Shown: positions 39,196-49,038 of the stretch, piece by piece
Layout of the letters: each line of letters starts with the position of its first letter
Numbering within the stretch: position 1 is the stretch's first letter
DNA from: Shewanella sp. NFH-SH190041
GTDB taxonomy: Bacteria > Pseudomonadota > Gammaproteobacteria > Enterobacterales > Shewanellaceae
DNA: 64,000 nt
NCBI RefSeq assembly: GCF_024363255.1
Contig: NZ_AP026070.1
Location: forward strand, 2,170,001 to 2,234,000
Direction: 5' to 3'
Program-made: the position numbers and the translations under genes
The notes under the pieces: model-generated
Told to the model about the DNA's origin: nothing
What the model saw: only the letters and a program-made list of their open reading frames with translations
Database searches by the model: none

Positions 39196-39735
39196 CTATT
39201 TCTTCTTCGGCGCGAGAACCATAACAGCTTGTCGGCCTTCCATTTTCGGGAAGGATTCTACAACTGCCAGCTCTTCCAGGTCGCCTTTGATACGGTTCAG
39301 AAGATCCATACCCAGGTTCTGGTGAGCCATTTCCCGGCCACGGAAACGCAGCGTAATTTTAGCTTTGTCACCGTCTTCCAGAAAACGAATCAGGTTGCGT
39401 AGTTTTACCTGATAGTCGTTCTCATCAGTTCCAGGACGGAATTTAACTTCCTTAACCTGAACCTGTTTTTGCTTTTTCTTCTGTTCTTTAGCAGCTTTAG
39501 CTTTATCGAACAGATATTTACCGTAGTCCATTATGCGACAGACTGGCGGTTCGGCATTCGGACTGATCTCTACCAGATCTACACCTGCTTCATCAGCCAG
39601 GTTCTGTGCTTCACGAATACTGACGATACCGATTTGCTCGCCATCAACGCCGTTTAAACGTACCTCTGGTACACCAGTGATTTCATCATTGATACGATTT
39701 GGGGCAGCCTGACGCCCTGCTTTCTTGATCTTTAT
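39196..39735 (-). CDS. infC: Translation initiation factor IF-3, with probable ATA start
   Basis: 179 residues if started at ATA (39733-39735). The first in-frame ATG (39531) lies 68 codons inside and would remove the whole N-terminal domain ([29 protein letters not shown]-like text), which is encoded upstream in the same frame. GGAGG stands 8 bases before the ATA and overlaps the end of thrS; the thrS stop TAG is 3 bases before the ATA. The C-terminal domain ([30 protein letters not shown]) is normal. IF-3 rejects non-AUG starts, so an odd start gives feedback control, as with AUU in E. coli. ATC six bases further is the other possible start. Confidence 0.93.
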   Translation of the reverse strand: MKIKKAGRQAAPNRINDEITGVPEVRLNGVDGEQIGIVSIREAQNLADEAGVDLVEISPNAEPPVCRIMDYGKYLFDKAKAAKEQKKKQKQVQVKEVKFRPGTDENDYQVKLRNLIRFLEDGDKAKITLRFRGREMAHQNLGMDLLNRIKGDLEELAVVESFPKMEGRQAVMVLAPKKK

Positions 39736-39738
39736 GAC

Positions 39739-41667
39739 CTATTCCTCCAACAGATTGAGACTACGGAGCGAAATTTGTTTTTTGACCATTTCTGCAAAGG
39801 CTTCAACTTTCATCTTGCCTAGGTCAACACCATCTCTGGTTCGCACCGCTATTTCCTTATTTTCCATCTCCTGATCACCAACGACCAGCAAATAAGGAAC
39901 ACGCCTTAAGGTGTGTTCGCGTATTTTAAAGCCTATCTTCTCGTTCCTCAAGTCCGAAGATGCTCTAATTCCCTGTTGTTTGAAGAATTTGACTAATTCT
40001 TCAACATAATCGGCTTGTTTGTCGGTGATATTCATGACAACTGCCTGCATTGGCGCCAGCCATACAGGGAATTTACCTGCATATTCTTCGATCAGGATAC
40101 CCAAGAAGCGTTCCAGAGAGCCTAAAATAGCGCGGTGGATCATCACTGGGGTCTGGCGGCTGTTATCTTCGGCAACATAAGTTGCACCTAAACGGCCAGG
40201 CAGTGCGTAATCGAGCTGCACAGTACCACACTGCCAAGCACGATCCAAGCAGTCATGCAAAGTAAATTCAATTTTAGGACCATAGAAAGCGCCTTCGCCT
40301 GGCAGAATCTCAAATTCAATACCATTACTGCGCAGTGCTTCTTTCAGTGCTTCTTCAGCACGATCCCACATCGCATCGTCACCGATACGCTTTTCAGGGC
40401 GAGTAGACAGCTTAACCACGATATTATTGAAACCGAAAGTCGCATAGGTTTCATATACCATCTTGATACAGCCACTCACTTCCTGCTGCACTTGCTCTTC
40501 AGTACAGAAAATGTGTGCGTCGTCCTGAGTAAAGCCACGTACCCGCATCAAACCATGCAAAGAACCGGATGGCTCATTGCGGTGACAACAACCAAACTCA
40601 GCCATACGCAGAGGCAGATCGCGGTAAGACTTCAACCCTTGGTTGAAGATCTGTACGTGACCTGGGCAGTTCATTGGCTTAATGGCATATTCGCGGTTTT
40701 CACTGCTAGTGGTAAACATGGCATCAGCATATTTATCCCAGTGACCGGAACGTTCCCACAGCACACGGTCCATCATCAACGGACCTTTCACTTCTTGATA
40801 GTCGTAGAATCCCAGACGCTGACGCACAAAACGTTCCAGCTCCAAGAACAGACTCCAACCATCGTTGTGCCAGAACACCATACCTGGCGCTTCTTCTTGC
40901 ATATGGTACAGATCTAACTGCTTACCGATTTTACGGTGATCGCGCTTAGATGCTTCTTCCAGACGAACCAAGTGTGCTTTCAGTGCTTTCTTGTCGCCCC
41001 ACGCAGTACCATAGATACGTTGCAACATCTTATTATCTGAGTTACCACGCCAGTAAGCACCAGCGACATTCATCAGTTTAAAATGTTCACAAAAACGCAT
41101 ATTGGGTACATGCGGACCACGACACATATCGGTGTATTCTTCGTGATGATACAGAGCAGGCGTTTCTTCCCGACCGATATTCTCATCCAGAATTGCCATT
41201 TTGTAAGTTTCGCCGCGGGCATCAAATGCATCGCGGGCTTCCTGCCAGCTCACTACGCGCTTAACCACATCGTAATGGGTCTTGGCCAGTTCCTGCATGC
41301 GCTTTTCCAGCTTTTCCAGATCTTCCTGGGTCAGCTTGTGGTCAAGATCGATGTCATAGTAGAAGCCATTATCAATCACTGGACCAATTGCCATTTTGGT
41401 TTCAGGCCACAGTTGCTTGACGGCATGACCCAACAGGTGAGCACATGAGTGACGCAGGATCTCAAGACCCTCTGCGTCTTTGGCGGTAATAATAGACAGC
41501 TCAGCATCCTGCTCAATCAGATCGCAGGCATCTTTCAGCTCACCATTGACGCGGCCAGCGATACAAGCTTTCGCCAGACCAGGACCGATATCAGCGGCAA
41601 CATCTAAAGTGGAAACAGGGCGATCAAACTCGCGTTTGCTGCCGTCAGGAAGAGTAATTACAGGCAT
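39739..41667 (-). CDS. thrS: Threonyl-tRNA synthetase
   Basis: 642 residues, full length. The TGS domain ([19 protein letters not shown]) and editing domain with [11 protein letters not shown] precede the class II core, which has MNCPGH (zinc Cys), [20 protein letters not shown] (motif 2) and the C-terminal anticodon domain. It charges tRNA-Thr and edits Ser-tRNA-Thr. First gene of the operon with infC, rpmI and rplT. The leader region upstream is structured, suggesting operator control as in E. coli. Confidence 0.98.
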   Translation of the reverse strand: MPVITLPDGSKREFDRPVSTLDVAADIGPGLAKACIAGRVNGELKDACDLIEQDAELSIITAKDAEGLEILRHSCAHLLGHAVKQLWPETKMAIGPVIDNGFYYDIDLDHKLTQEDLEKLEKRMQELAKTHYDVVKRVVSWQEARDAFDARGETYKMAILDENIGREETPALYHHEEYTDMCRGPHVPNMRFCEHFKLMNVAGAYWRGNSDNKMLQRIYGTAWGDKKALKAHLVRLEEASKRDHRKIGKQLDLYHMQEEAPGMVFWHNDGWSLFLELERFVRQRLGFYDYQEVKGPLMMDRVLWERSGHWDKYADAMFTTSSENREYAIKPMNCPGHVQIFNQGLKSYRDLPLRMAEFGCCHRNEPSGSLHGLMRVRGFTQDDAHIFCTEEQVQQEVSGCIKMVYETYATFGFNNIVVKLSTRPEKRIGDDAMWDRAEEALKEALRSNGIEFEILPGEGAFYGPKIEFTLHDCLDRAWQCGTVQLDYALPGRLGATYVAEDNSRQTPVMIHRAILGSLERFLGILIEEYAGKFPVWLAPMQAVVMNITDKQADYVEELVKFFKQQGIRASSDLRNEKIGFKIREHTLRRVPYLLVVGDQEMENKEIAVRTRDGVDLGKMKVEAFAEMVKKQISLRSLNLLEE

Positions 41668-41783
41668 GTAAAATCCTTATCCAGTGGTGACCCATACGCA
41701 GGGCCACTTGGTCAGTAGTAAAAAAAGAAAAACGCGTTGAGGGAGTCAAGACAGTACGGAGTCCTACGGGCCCGAAACGCGAG

Positions 41784-41812
41784 GGACTGAGTCTACGCCA
41801 AAGCCTCAGTCC
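41784..41812 (-). promoter_or_regulatory. Leader hairpin upstream of thrS, CGU in loop
   Basis: Read on the minus strand, GGACTGAG and CTCAGTCC form a perfect 8-bp stem around the 13-base loop GCTTTGGCGTAGA. The loop includes CGU, a threonine anticodon. In E. coli, ThrRS binds anticodon-like arms in its own leader. The hairpin is 117-145 bases before the thrS start. Confidence 0.45.
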
Positions 41813-42393
41813 GGGCAAGGCGTTAACCGTGTTTATGCTACAGAGACAAAGTTTTACCCTATTAAATAAAATCATTACTCAATCGGTATAATGATGTGAG
41901 CGGCCTTGATGCTACCGCCCTTAATAACTGATAAGAGATTACAAGCAAGATGACACTTACCAAACATACCTACCGATTATTCACCAACTTCACCTTATCT
42001 ATACTTATCTACATGCATGATGCCGCAACATTTAAAGCATGATTCGAGATACAATATCCACGATAAAAGTATTAACAGATAAAGATGTACATACTTAGAG
42101 TGGGTTTAAAGGAGTCAAACTGTTTGGGGAAAGTAATAGAAGCACCAAATAGCACTAACAATGTCGCATCAGGTCTGAACTAATACATCTGAACTACTAC
42201 AATTAATCCCTCCGCTGAGCACCTGTCGACTCGTCCTTATTTATCAAATATGGGGCTATCCGTCCCCTTTTCCGCATTGCCAATCTACCGCATAACGCTT
42301 TTGAGTACTTAGCCTTGAATCCCTGCAACGTTCAGCATTAAATAACCAGCGATAACGAATTCATTTCAATAAACACAATAATAAGGATAAAGA
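41813..42393. other. Intergenic between divergent thrS and the pteridine reductase gene
   Basis: About 580 bp, no gene seen on either strand. It must hold the promoters of both divergent genes; I cannot assign boxes with confidence. Confidence 0.5.
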
Positions 42394-43134
42394 ATGGCTC
42401 ACTGGGCATTAATTACTGGCGGCAGCCAACGTATCGGCGCACATATTGCCCGCATCCTGCATCAGCATGGCTGGCATATCGCGATTCATTGCCACCAAGG
42501 GTTAGCGCAAGCGAAGCAATTAGCCTCTGAGCTAAATCAACATCGCGTCGATTCCGCCTGCGTATTTCAGGCCGATCTGTCTGATGATGCAGCCAGAATG
42601 ACATTTGCCGCGGAGATGATGGCGGCCTTGCCCCACCTCAATGTGCTTATTAATAATGCTGCGGTTTTTTTCCCCACCCCGCTTGACAGTATTACGCCAC
42701 AACAAGCCAGAGAGATACTTAATACCAATTTACTGGCACCATATTTTTTGGCAAAAGATCTCATGCCGCTTTTACAGCAGGATCAAGGCAGTATCATCAA
42801 TATGCTGGATATCCATGGCCAACGTCCATTATTCAACCATGGACTCTATTCCATCAGTAAGGCAGGATTGGAGATGGCAACCCGCTCTTTGGCTCAGGAG
42901 TTGGCTCCAACAGTCAGAGTGAACGGGATTGCTCCGGGAGCAATTATCTGGCCCGACGGCAGCCAAACGGCATCACAACAGCAGGTTATGCAGCAAATCC
43001 CTTTAGGTCGCTGCGGACAAGCTGAGGATATTGCCCAATTGGTGCTATTTCTCACTCGGGCACCCTATATCACAGGTCAGATCATTGCTGTAGATGGCGG
43101 CCGCAGTGCCACCGGCTATATAGGAGCCGAGTGA
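42394..43134 (+). CDS. Pteridine reductase-like SDR
   Basis: 246 residues of the short-chain dehydrogenase family. The cofactor loop TGGSQRIGAHIA has the Arg found in pteridine reductases. Where most SDRs have the catalytic Ser, NMLDIHGQRPL has Asp, followed by LYSISK; the Asp-Tyr-Lys set is that of pteridine reductase (PTR1/FolM group), which reduces dihydropterins or dihydrofolate with NADPH. AAGGATAAAG precedes the ATG. The next gene starts inside its stop codon (TGATG). Confidence 0.85.
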   Translation: MAHWALITGGSQRIGAHIARILHQHGWHIAIHCHQGLAQAKQLASELNQHRVDSACVFQADLSDDAARMTFAAEMMAALPHLNVLINNAAVFFPTPLDSITPQQAREILNTNLLAPYFLAKDLMPLLQQDQGSIINMLDIHGQRPLFNHGLYSISKAGLEMATRSLAQELAPTVRVNGIAPGAIIWPDGSQTASQQQVMQQIPLGRCGQAEDIAQLVLFLTRAPYITGQIIAVDGGRSATGYIGAE

Positions 43135-43334
43135 TGAAACTGAAAAATACCACTATCGCTTGCCCCCATTGCGGGCACCACCAATATATCCCTGTCGATG
43201 CCAGTAATGGTGATCAGGATTATTTTGAAGATTGCCGTATCTGCTGCAATCCAATCCATCTTCGCCTGCATCTTGATGATGCCCAGCGCAGTATTGAACT
43301 TTATATCGATGCTGATGATGAGCAATTTTACTAG
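43134..43334 (+). CDS. CPxCG-motif cysteine-rich small protein
   Basis: 66 residues. CPHCG and, 20 residues later, CRICC form a likely zinc-binding knuckle; the rest is short and acidic (DADDEQFY end). This matches the CPxCG small-protein family of unknown function. The ATG at 43134 overlaps the reductase stop by one base and has AGGAG 7 bases upstream. Its TAG stop falls in the CTAG that bounds a short MITE-family copy. Confidence 0.88.
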   Translation: MKLKNTTIACPHCGHHQYIPVDASNGDQDYFEDCRICCNPIHLRLHLDDAQRSIELYIDADDEQFY

Positions 43335-43401
43335 GGCTTGCCTTGTATAAAGCATCCTCAAATCGCTGCAAAAACAAACTTGAAAGGTCAACAGCCCCTA
43401 G
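43331..43401 (-). repeat. 71-bp minimal copy of the MITE family
   Basis: In reverse orientation it matches the left 60 bases of the element at 21933 almost exactly (CTGTTGACCTTTCAAGTTTG, then GCAGCGATTTGAGGATGC, then TTTATACAAGGCA). CTAG bounds both sides (43331-43334 and 43398-43401). The middle and right arm are missing. Confidence 0.82.
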
Positions 43402-43646
43402 GGGACGTTAACTTTTTACGGTTAAATGTTATTCAAGGTAAAAGCGCTTTATCACTGCAAAGGGCTTGCCAGCGAGTATGTTAAGCAAGAGTAGCTTAAT
43501 ATGAAGGTAAAACGCTGTTCACTGCCGCCTTCGTCTAGCTTTTTTAGGGGGCCATACTGCTGCGTTATCGACATATCAAGGTTGCAGCCCTGTATACCCC
43601 CCTCGAATCCCTGCAAAACAAACTTGAAAAGCCAACAGCGCCTCAC
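43398..43646 (-). repeat. Diverged near-full-length copy of the MITE family
   Basis: In reverse orientation the stretch shares order and words with the 270-bp element: CTGTTGGCTTTTCAAGTTTG, GATAACGCAG, GCGTTTTAC, CTTGCTTA, CTCGC, GCGCTTTTA and a CCCCTAG end. Overall it is an old copy of about 249 bp that shares its CTAG with the 71-bp copy. It contains no gene. The remaining 148 bp to the end of ribE show nothing. Confidence 0.65.
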
Positions 43647-43794
43647 AACCACTAACCTCGTTATAGCACCAAATACTGCTGACTTAAGAGTTGGTATAGT
43701 CACTAGAGCATTAGCTAGGTTGAAGACGGATAATATCCCCTTAAACACCCAAGCGATGACAACAAGATAGAAATGCCAAGTTTGCAATAAAGGT

Positions 43795-44415
43795 TTAGTT
43801 TTGTTGTGCCGCTCGCTGAGCTAATACCCGCTCAACAGTATCAACAATCGCTTGAGTTTGGCTGTCGATTTCAATATTAAGCAAACTGCCTGGGACGACC
43901 TGTCCCAAATTGGTCAATTTCAACGTTTCAGGGATCAAATGCAGCATAAAGGTATTTCCCTCCACGCGACCAATAGTCAAGCTGCACCCATTGACCCCGA
44001 TAAATCCTTTGTAAAGGATATAAGGCATCCACTTTGCCGCGACAGATAAAGTCAAGTCATAGTGTTCATCGGTGTGGGAAACCGCATCAACCTTTGCAGT
44101 AGTATGAATATGACCAGATAGAATATGGCCGCCAATTTCGCTACCAAAGGTTAATGAACGTTCAATATTAACCTGGCTACCAACTTGTAAATCTGAGAGA
44201 TTGGTCAAGCTCAGGGTCTCTTCCATCACATCAAAAAACACTCTATCATTCGCCAGCCGGGTGACTGTCAAACATACACCATTATTCGCCACACTGGCAC
44301 CTGTCGTCAGTCCATCCTGCAATCTCGCAGGCAGAGCCACTTCTAGGGTATGTAATCCAGCTCTTTTTTGTATTGCCACCACGTCACATGCGGCTTGCAC
44401 GATACCAGTAAACAT
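43795..44415 (-). CDS. ribE: Riboflavin synthase, alpha subunit type
   Basis: 206 residues in two similar lumazine-binding halves: MFTGIVQAACDV with GASVANNGVCLTV and EIGGHILSGHIHTT in the first, and KGFIGVNGCSLTIG with HLIPETLKLTNLG in the second. It dismutates two 6,7-dimethyl-8-ribityllumazines to riboflavin. It is divergent from the MATE gene, 34 bp away; no FMN riboswitch fits in that space. Confidence 0.96.
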   Translation of the reverse strand: MFTGIVQAACDVVAIQKRAGLHTLEVALPARLQDGLTTGASVANNGVCLTVTRLANDRVFFDVMEETLSLTNLSDLQVGSQVNIERSLTFGSEIGGHILSGHIHTTAKVDAVSHTDEHYDLTLSVAAKWMPYILYKGFIGVNGCSLTIGRVEGNTFMLHLIPETLKLTNLGQVVPGSLLNIEIDSQTQAIVDTVERVLAQRAAQQN

Positions 44416-44449
44416 TTTCCATTACTCGCTTTGTTATATAAGGTTTTTC

Positions 44450-45826
44450 ATGAATCATACGGGTTTTCAGGCCAAGCGGCTTATTCAATTAGCACTGCCC
44501 GTGCTCATTGCCCAGGTTACCCAGACCATGATGGGATTTATCGATACTGTCATGGCCGGCAGGGTCAGTGAAGTTGATTTGGCTGCCGTGGCTATCGGCA
44601 CCAGTCTTTGGTTACCGGCAATTTTGTTTGTTCAAGGGTTATTAATGGCATTCACCCCAATGTATGCCCACCACCATGGTGCCGATCATCCCAAGGCCAT
44701 CGCACCGCTGGCACAACAGGCTGCTTATATTGCCATAATCGGTTGTGCTGGCGTCATGCTGTTTTTAAGTTCTGCGCCCTTCATCCTGAAATTAATGGAT
44801 TTGGAACCACATCTACAAACGCTGACCACCGGCTACATCAATGGCATCATGTGGGGCGCTCCGGCATTTGTACTGTATCAAGTACTACGCGGCTGTGCTG
44901 AGGGGATCTCATATACCCTGCCAACCATGGTGATTGGTTTTGTCGGCTTGGCCGTTAACATTCCAGCTAACTATATTCTGATATACGGTCACTTTGGTAT
45001 GCCTGCCATGGGTGGTGCTGGCTGCGGCGTTGCTACAGCACTGGTATTTTGGGCCATGTTTATCGCCATGACGCTCTATGTCATTTGGCATAAGCGTTTC
45101 GCCCAACTTGAGTTATTCCACCATTTTCATCGGCCACACCGCGCGACTATGTGGGATATGACTAAGCTTGGCATGCCGGTCGCCATGTCGATGTTTTTCG
45201 AAGTCAGCCTATTTGCTGTTATCGCGCTATTACTCGCGCCATTGGGCTCTGTGGTGGTTGCGGGGCATCAAATCGCGCTGAACTTCTCTTCTATCGTGTT
45301 TATGTTGCCATTATCGATCGGTATCGCGGTGTCTATTCGGGTCGGCTATTACCTTGGCCGTAATCAATGGGATATTGCCGCCAAGGCCGCAAAAGTGGGG
45401 CTCGGATTGTCATTTTCATTGGCCGCCGTCACCGCAATCCTGACTATTGCACTGCGCCACCAAATTGCCATGTTGTATAACACCAACCCAGAGGTTGTTT
45501 CTCTGGCCGGGAGCTTGATGCTGCTAGCAGCGTTATACCAATTATCAGATTCCATTCAAGTGGTCGCAGCAGGCGCACTTCGAGGATATAAAGATACCCG
45601 CAGTGCATTTTATATTACTTTGCTGTCATATTGGCCTATCGGATTAGGACTAGGGTACACATTGGCATATACCGACTGGATTGTTGCCCCTATGGGAGCA
45701 TACGGATTCTGGACGGGCTTTATTATTGGCCTAACGTCTGCCGCCATTATGTTTGCCATCCGATTAAGATATATACAAAAAAATCATATTGTTCTCGACG
45801 TTATCGAAGACAGACTGCCGCAATAA
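44450..45826 (+). CDS. norM: MATE family multidrug exporter (NorM-like)
   Basis: 458 residues, 12 membrane segments. AKRLIQLALPVLIAQVTQTM and MGFIDTVMAGRVSEVDLAAV are the MATE N-terminus, and the second half repeats the pattern (LGMPVAMSMFFEVSLFAVIA). It exports cationic drugs with Na+ or H+. The ATG at 44450 has AAGG 9 bases upstream; a longer frame would run into ribE on the other strand. Confidence 0.93.
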   Translation: MNHTGFQAKRLIQLALPVLIAQVTQTMMGFIDTVMAGRVSEVDLAAVAIGTSLWLPAILFVQGLLMAFTPMYAHHHGADHPKAIAPLAQQAAYIAIIGCAGVMLFLSSAPFILKLMDLEPHLQTLTTGYINGIMWGAPAFVLYQVLRGCAEGISYTLPTMVIGFVGLAVNIPANYILIYGHFGMPAMGGAGCGVATALVFWAMFIAMTLYVIWHKRFAQLELFHHFHRPHRATMWDMTKLGMPVAMSMFFEVSLFAVIALLLAPLGSVVVAGHQIALNFSSIVFMLPLSIGIAVSIRVGYYLGRNQWDIAAKAAKVGLGLSFSLAAVTAILTIALRHQIAMLYNTNPEVVSLAGSLMLLAALYQLSDSIQVVAAGALRGYKDTRSAFYITLLSYWPIGLGLGYTLAYTDWIVAPMGAYGFWTGFIIGLTSAAIMFAIRLRYIQKNHIVLDVIEDRLPQ

Positions 45827-45991
45827 GCAACATATCGTGCATCGACCGGCCAACCTGCTCAGCAATCAGCCAGTTGATGCACAATAATCGAATTTTTCCT
45901 TGCAACATCAAGGCTAACGCCTTTAATATAGCCCCCGTTCCAACGGCACAGCAGTTTCGCCAACGTGAACACGTTAAGCAATTAACGTTAT

Positions 45992-46068
45992 ACACCCGTA
46001 GCTCAGCTGGTTAGAGCACTACCTTGACATGGTAGGGGTCGGTGGTTCGAGTCCACTCGGGTGTACCA
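45992..46068 (+). tRNA. tRNA-Val (GAC)
   Basis: 77 bases with CCA encoded. Acceptor ACACCCG pairs with CGGGTGT; anticodon arm CTACC-TTGACAT-GGTAG gives GAC; T arm has GGTTCGAGTCC. Confidence 0.97.
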
Positions 46069-46109
46069 ATTTTCCTTTCACGAAATAAAACTGATAATCA
46101 TCATCCAGG

Positions 46110-46186
<77 letters not shown>

Positions 46187-46699
46187 ATTCAACTAAAATA
46201 TCCCAATATAATCAGCTGTTTAAGTTTATTCCTTCGAACTAACATTTTTGCTAACTGTTTTATCACTCTCACCTCCTCTTACCATAGAAAATCTCTAATC
46301 AAAACGCCTAAAAACTGCTTTTTTAAACCACCGTTTTAAACGGACCTGGATAACGAGGTAGTACAAATAAATCAGAAAAAACTCACTACGGGTCCTCAAT
46401 GTGACCAAAGTGTGACCGCACACAAAAATAACTCACCAGCAAGCTAAAAAAACTTAGATTACGTAAAATACGATTTCAAACGTCGCAAACTCTCGCCCGC
46501 AAGTAAATGTTCGCAGGAATCATAAAACACTGCTCTTGCCTTCGTTATACAAATACGTGACCAAACAAGCCATTCTTCCTGATACAAAACTGTGCCCAAA
46601 GTGTTTCAGTTGCATTAGCATAGATAATGTAAAGCTTTATAAAACCAACAGAAATGACCTTAACCCTGCTTGAGATGGTCACAATGGTCACAGCCTGAA
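46187..46699. other. Gene-free stretch after the tRNA genes
   Basis: About 510 bp with no credible frame on either strand. CCGTTTTAAACGG (46331-46343) is palindromic. Given the IS remnant next to it, this is probably decayed mobile DNA, but I recognise no protein. Confidence 0.45.
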
Positions 46700-47165
46700 C
46701 ATAATGATCACGGGCTGCGCATTATACCGCCGTTTGTGGGAGGAGCGGCCATCACATACATCCGAAAGAATGATGCCTTCAGCTTCTACCATGGCTCCCA
46801 GAGCCCGTAGATGCGATTTTAAGTTCTTGAGTCCATGTCGTCTTAACCAGATTGAGCTCACCCCACTGGCAGAGACAAATATACCCTTTTTACGAACTTC
46901 ATTGCTGGTTCGTGTTTAACTGTGGGTCGGATACTCAATCGTACAATCAGTGACAGCATTTTCGATCTGTTCATCGACACGAGTTTTGTAATTGGGGGTC
47001 TGCAGAAAGCGATTGATTAGGACATCACATCCCTTCTTCAACGAGCCTCTGATAGCGGTAAAACGTATCTCGTGACCTTACAGGCTTTAGACACATTCCG
47101 AGCGCTTGAGCAAGATTAAGTAATCCGGTTTTGTGTTTGATTATTGAATTATTACTATCAAACAT
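46700..47165 (-). pseudogene. Decayed IS481-family transposase, N-terminal part
   Basis: Translating the minus strand in shifting frames gives IIKHKTGLLNLAQALG, then VSKACKV, SRDTFYRYQRLVEEG, LINRFLQTPNYKTRVDEQ, AVTDCTIEYPTHS and SNEVRKKGIFVSASGV followed by IWLRRHGLKNLK. This is the helix-turn-helix half of IS481-type transposases. At least three frameshifts and a stop interrupt it, and the DDE core is absent, so it is inactive. The start is near ATG 47165. It separates the tRNA genes from the T6SS cluster. Confidence 0.8.
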
Positions 47166-47327
47166 AGAAAGTTACCTTTAGTTTTAAACAAAGATTAAGC
47201 ACCTTTATCAAAACGGGTAACTCTCTATCTTTCAAGAGGCTGTGTCAGTTCTAGTCGAAACTAATACATTTTTTAACAGCAGTTAAAAAGGGAGGGCTAC
47301 CGAATATCTCGTCAATTTAATCATAAT

Positions 47328-47612
47328 TTAACCAATATTAACCGTGCCGGCACCAATCAATGTCCCTCCACAACTGACCCCATCTCCACTTCTAGCTGCT
47401 GGTTTCCCATCAATAAAGACTGATGTCGAGCCATCTTTAATACTACGGGGGTGAGGTGGAGCTGGCGGTAATGTGTGTGGTAATAACATGTCACCTTTTC
47501 GAGCCATCGGCCGACCTTCACAGATGACAGTAGATGATGCAGTAATAACCGGAGTTGGAGGGAACCCTTCATGCCCAGTATCTATATCCCCTAATTTAAT
47601 TGCTTTTGCCAT
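47328..47612 (-). CDS. PAAR-domain protein (T6SS spike tip)
   Basis: 94 residues, a lone PAAR domain: GDIDTGHEGFPPTP, then GRPMARKGDM, GSTSVFIDGKPAARSGD and SCGGTLIGAGTVNIG. PAAR proteins sharpen the VgrG spike and can carry effectors; this one has no extension, so it would recruit effectors non-covalently, if at all. It is 141 bp after vasL in the same direction, the last gene of the cluster. VgrG is not in the window. Confidence 0.92.
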   Translation of the reverse strand: MAKAIKLGDIDTGHEGFPPTPVITASSTVICEGRPMARKGDMLLPHTLPPAPPHPRSIKDGSTSVFIDGKPAARSGDGVSCGGTLIGAGTVNIG

Positions 47613-47753
47613 ATTAATATATCATTCCACTAAAATATTATTCAATGATGTAACAAACAACTTAGTCTACCGTAATTTAGATAAAATTTAATACATTAAA
47701 ATCAGTTATAAATTACCTTAGCTAGTAACCAATCACACTAAAATTGATAATAA

Positions 47754-48995
47754 CTACTGATGCTGTAAAATAATATTTTCAAGCCGAGACTTCTCTAATA
47801 ATAGTGAGATAAGTTGCATATCTAACTTAGTTAGTTCCTGTTTCGCTAATATGTTATTTTTCTTTTTTATCAGAGACTCGATATAAAGCATTCGACTTAA
47901 CAGTGGAGAAAGACTCTCAGCATATTGATCTAAATATTTTGCCTGAGAAATGGCTTTTGTGATATCACCCTTTTCCAAAAATAACTCTAAGTTCGCAATA
48001 TGTGTTCTGGCATCAGTAAATCGTTCAGAAAGTCTGATAAATTCATTAGAGTATTTATTGTTCCATTTCTCTACAGTTTTAGCTAATAATTTCACCTGAC
48101 TATCATTAGGGTAAAATTTAGTTAAAGTTGTTGACAATGCCAGTACACGAGAGGGGGACTGATAAGGCTCTATCACTAGCCTTTTAATTGTTGATGTATA
48201 AAACTCAATTAACTCTGGTCGATATTTCTCTAATAATTCTATTGAAGGTTTCTCATGTAGAGATAAACCTGTAGATGAATAAAAAACATTTGGACTATAT
48301 GATTTAGTAATAATAGATTCTAAAGGTTGATGATAATAATGCTGAAAAAGTTGAATTAATACAGAAAATCCTATTCCAAGTATAACGCCTAGTAATATTG
48401 CAATTCCTAGCCACTTTACAATCGGTGATTTTTCTACTTTTGTTACCATCGAGATTGATTGTGTTGTTTCTAATTTATCAATATGCTCAAATAGAGTAAA
48501 TCCAAGCGAATCTAATGCTGGAATATTACCAGAGCTCAATAAGGTTAATTGTGAATCAATTAATTGTAGAGCTCTTTCACAACGATACAATTCTCTAAGC
48601 TGACTATGTCCTGGCCGCAACGATTTTATTTCATGCCCAATCCGCTCCAACATCCACTGATATAACTCAGTTATCCGACTAGATGGTAAAGTCGAAGTAG
48701 AATCACAACTTAGCACAGCACTTTGCAACTCTAATCCATTAGCTAAACCTTGTAAGCCTTGGGTCTTCACGCTCGCCACTGTAAAATAGATCGAAACAAG
48801 CAGATCGACACCATGGTTACAAGCTAATTTTTCACATAATAATTTTACCCGTTCCCAATCTGTCACCCCAGCTAATGGATTAAAGCGGCGATTGATCTCG
48901 CTACGGATTTGTTGATACTCATCACTATCACGTAATTGTGCTTCATCAGAGTTTATTTGAAAATTTTTCATTTCATAAATAAATAATTGTGTCAC
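47754..48995 (-). CDS. vasL: T6SS VasL-like protein (ImpA_N domain, membrane-anchored)
   Basis: 413 residues. The N-terminal ImpA_N domain (FNPLAGVTDWERVKLLCEKLA at 38-58, in part) is shared with TssA; a single membrane segment lies at about 194-217, followed by a mostly helical region with heptad-like text to the end. This is the VasL/TagA-type arrangement seen after tssM in Vibrio. TssA-like membrane proteins of this kind hold the distal end of the sheath in place. The start is GTG (48993-48995) with GGAAG 6 bases before it. The last 180 residues are poorly conserved to my eye, and the gene is AT-rich. Confidence 0.78.
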   Translation of the reverse strand: MTQLFIYEMKNFQINSDEAQLRDSDEYQQIRSEINRRFNPLAGVTDWERVKLLCEKLACNHGVDLLVSIYFTVASVKTQGLQGLANGLELQSAVLSCDSTSTLPSSRITELYQWMLERIGHEIKSLRPGHSQLRELYRCERALQLIDSQLTLLSSGNIPALDSLGFTLFEHIDKLETTQSISMVTKVEKSPIVKWLGIAILLGVILGIGFSVLIQLFQHYYHQPLESIITKSYSPNVFYSSTGLSLHEKPSIELLEKYRPELIEFYTSTIKRLVIEPYQSPSRVLALSTTLTKFYPNDSQVKLLAKTVEKWNNKYSNEFIRLSERFTDARTHIANLELFLEKGDITKAISQAKYLDQYAESLSPLLSRMLYIESLIKKKNNILAKQELTKLDMQLISLLLEKSRLENIILQHQ

Positions 48996-49038
48996 TATCT
49001 GCTTCCATTAAAAGGGACGCAACAGCGTCCCTACATCA

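Noticed and set aside
44201..44449. N-terminal extension of the MATE gene
   Set aside because: It runs antisense through ribE, and the ATG at 44450 has a ribosome site and the standard MATE start.
46704..46919. 71-codon plus-strand frame
   Set aside because: It is the antisense of the decayed IS481 transposase, whose recognisable protein is on the other strand.
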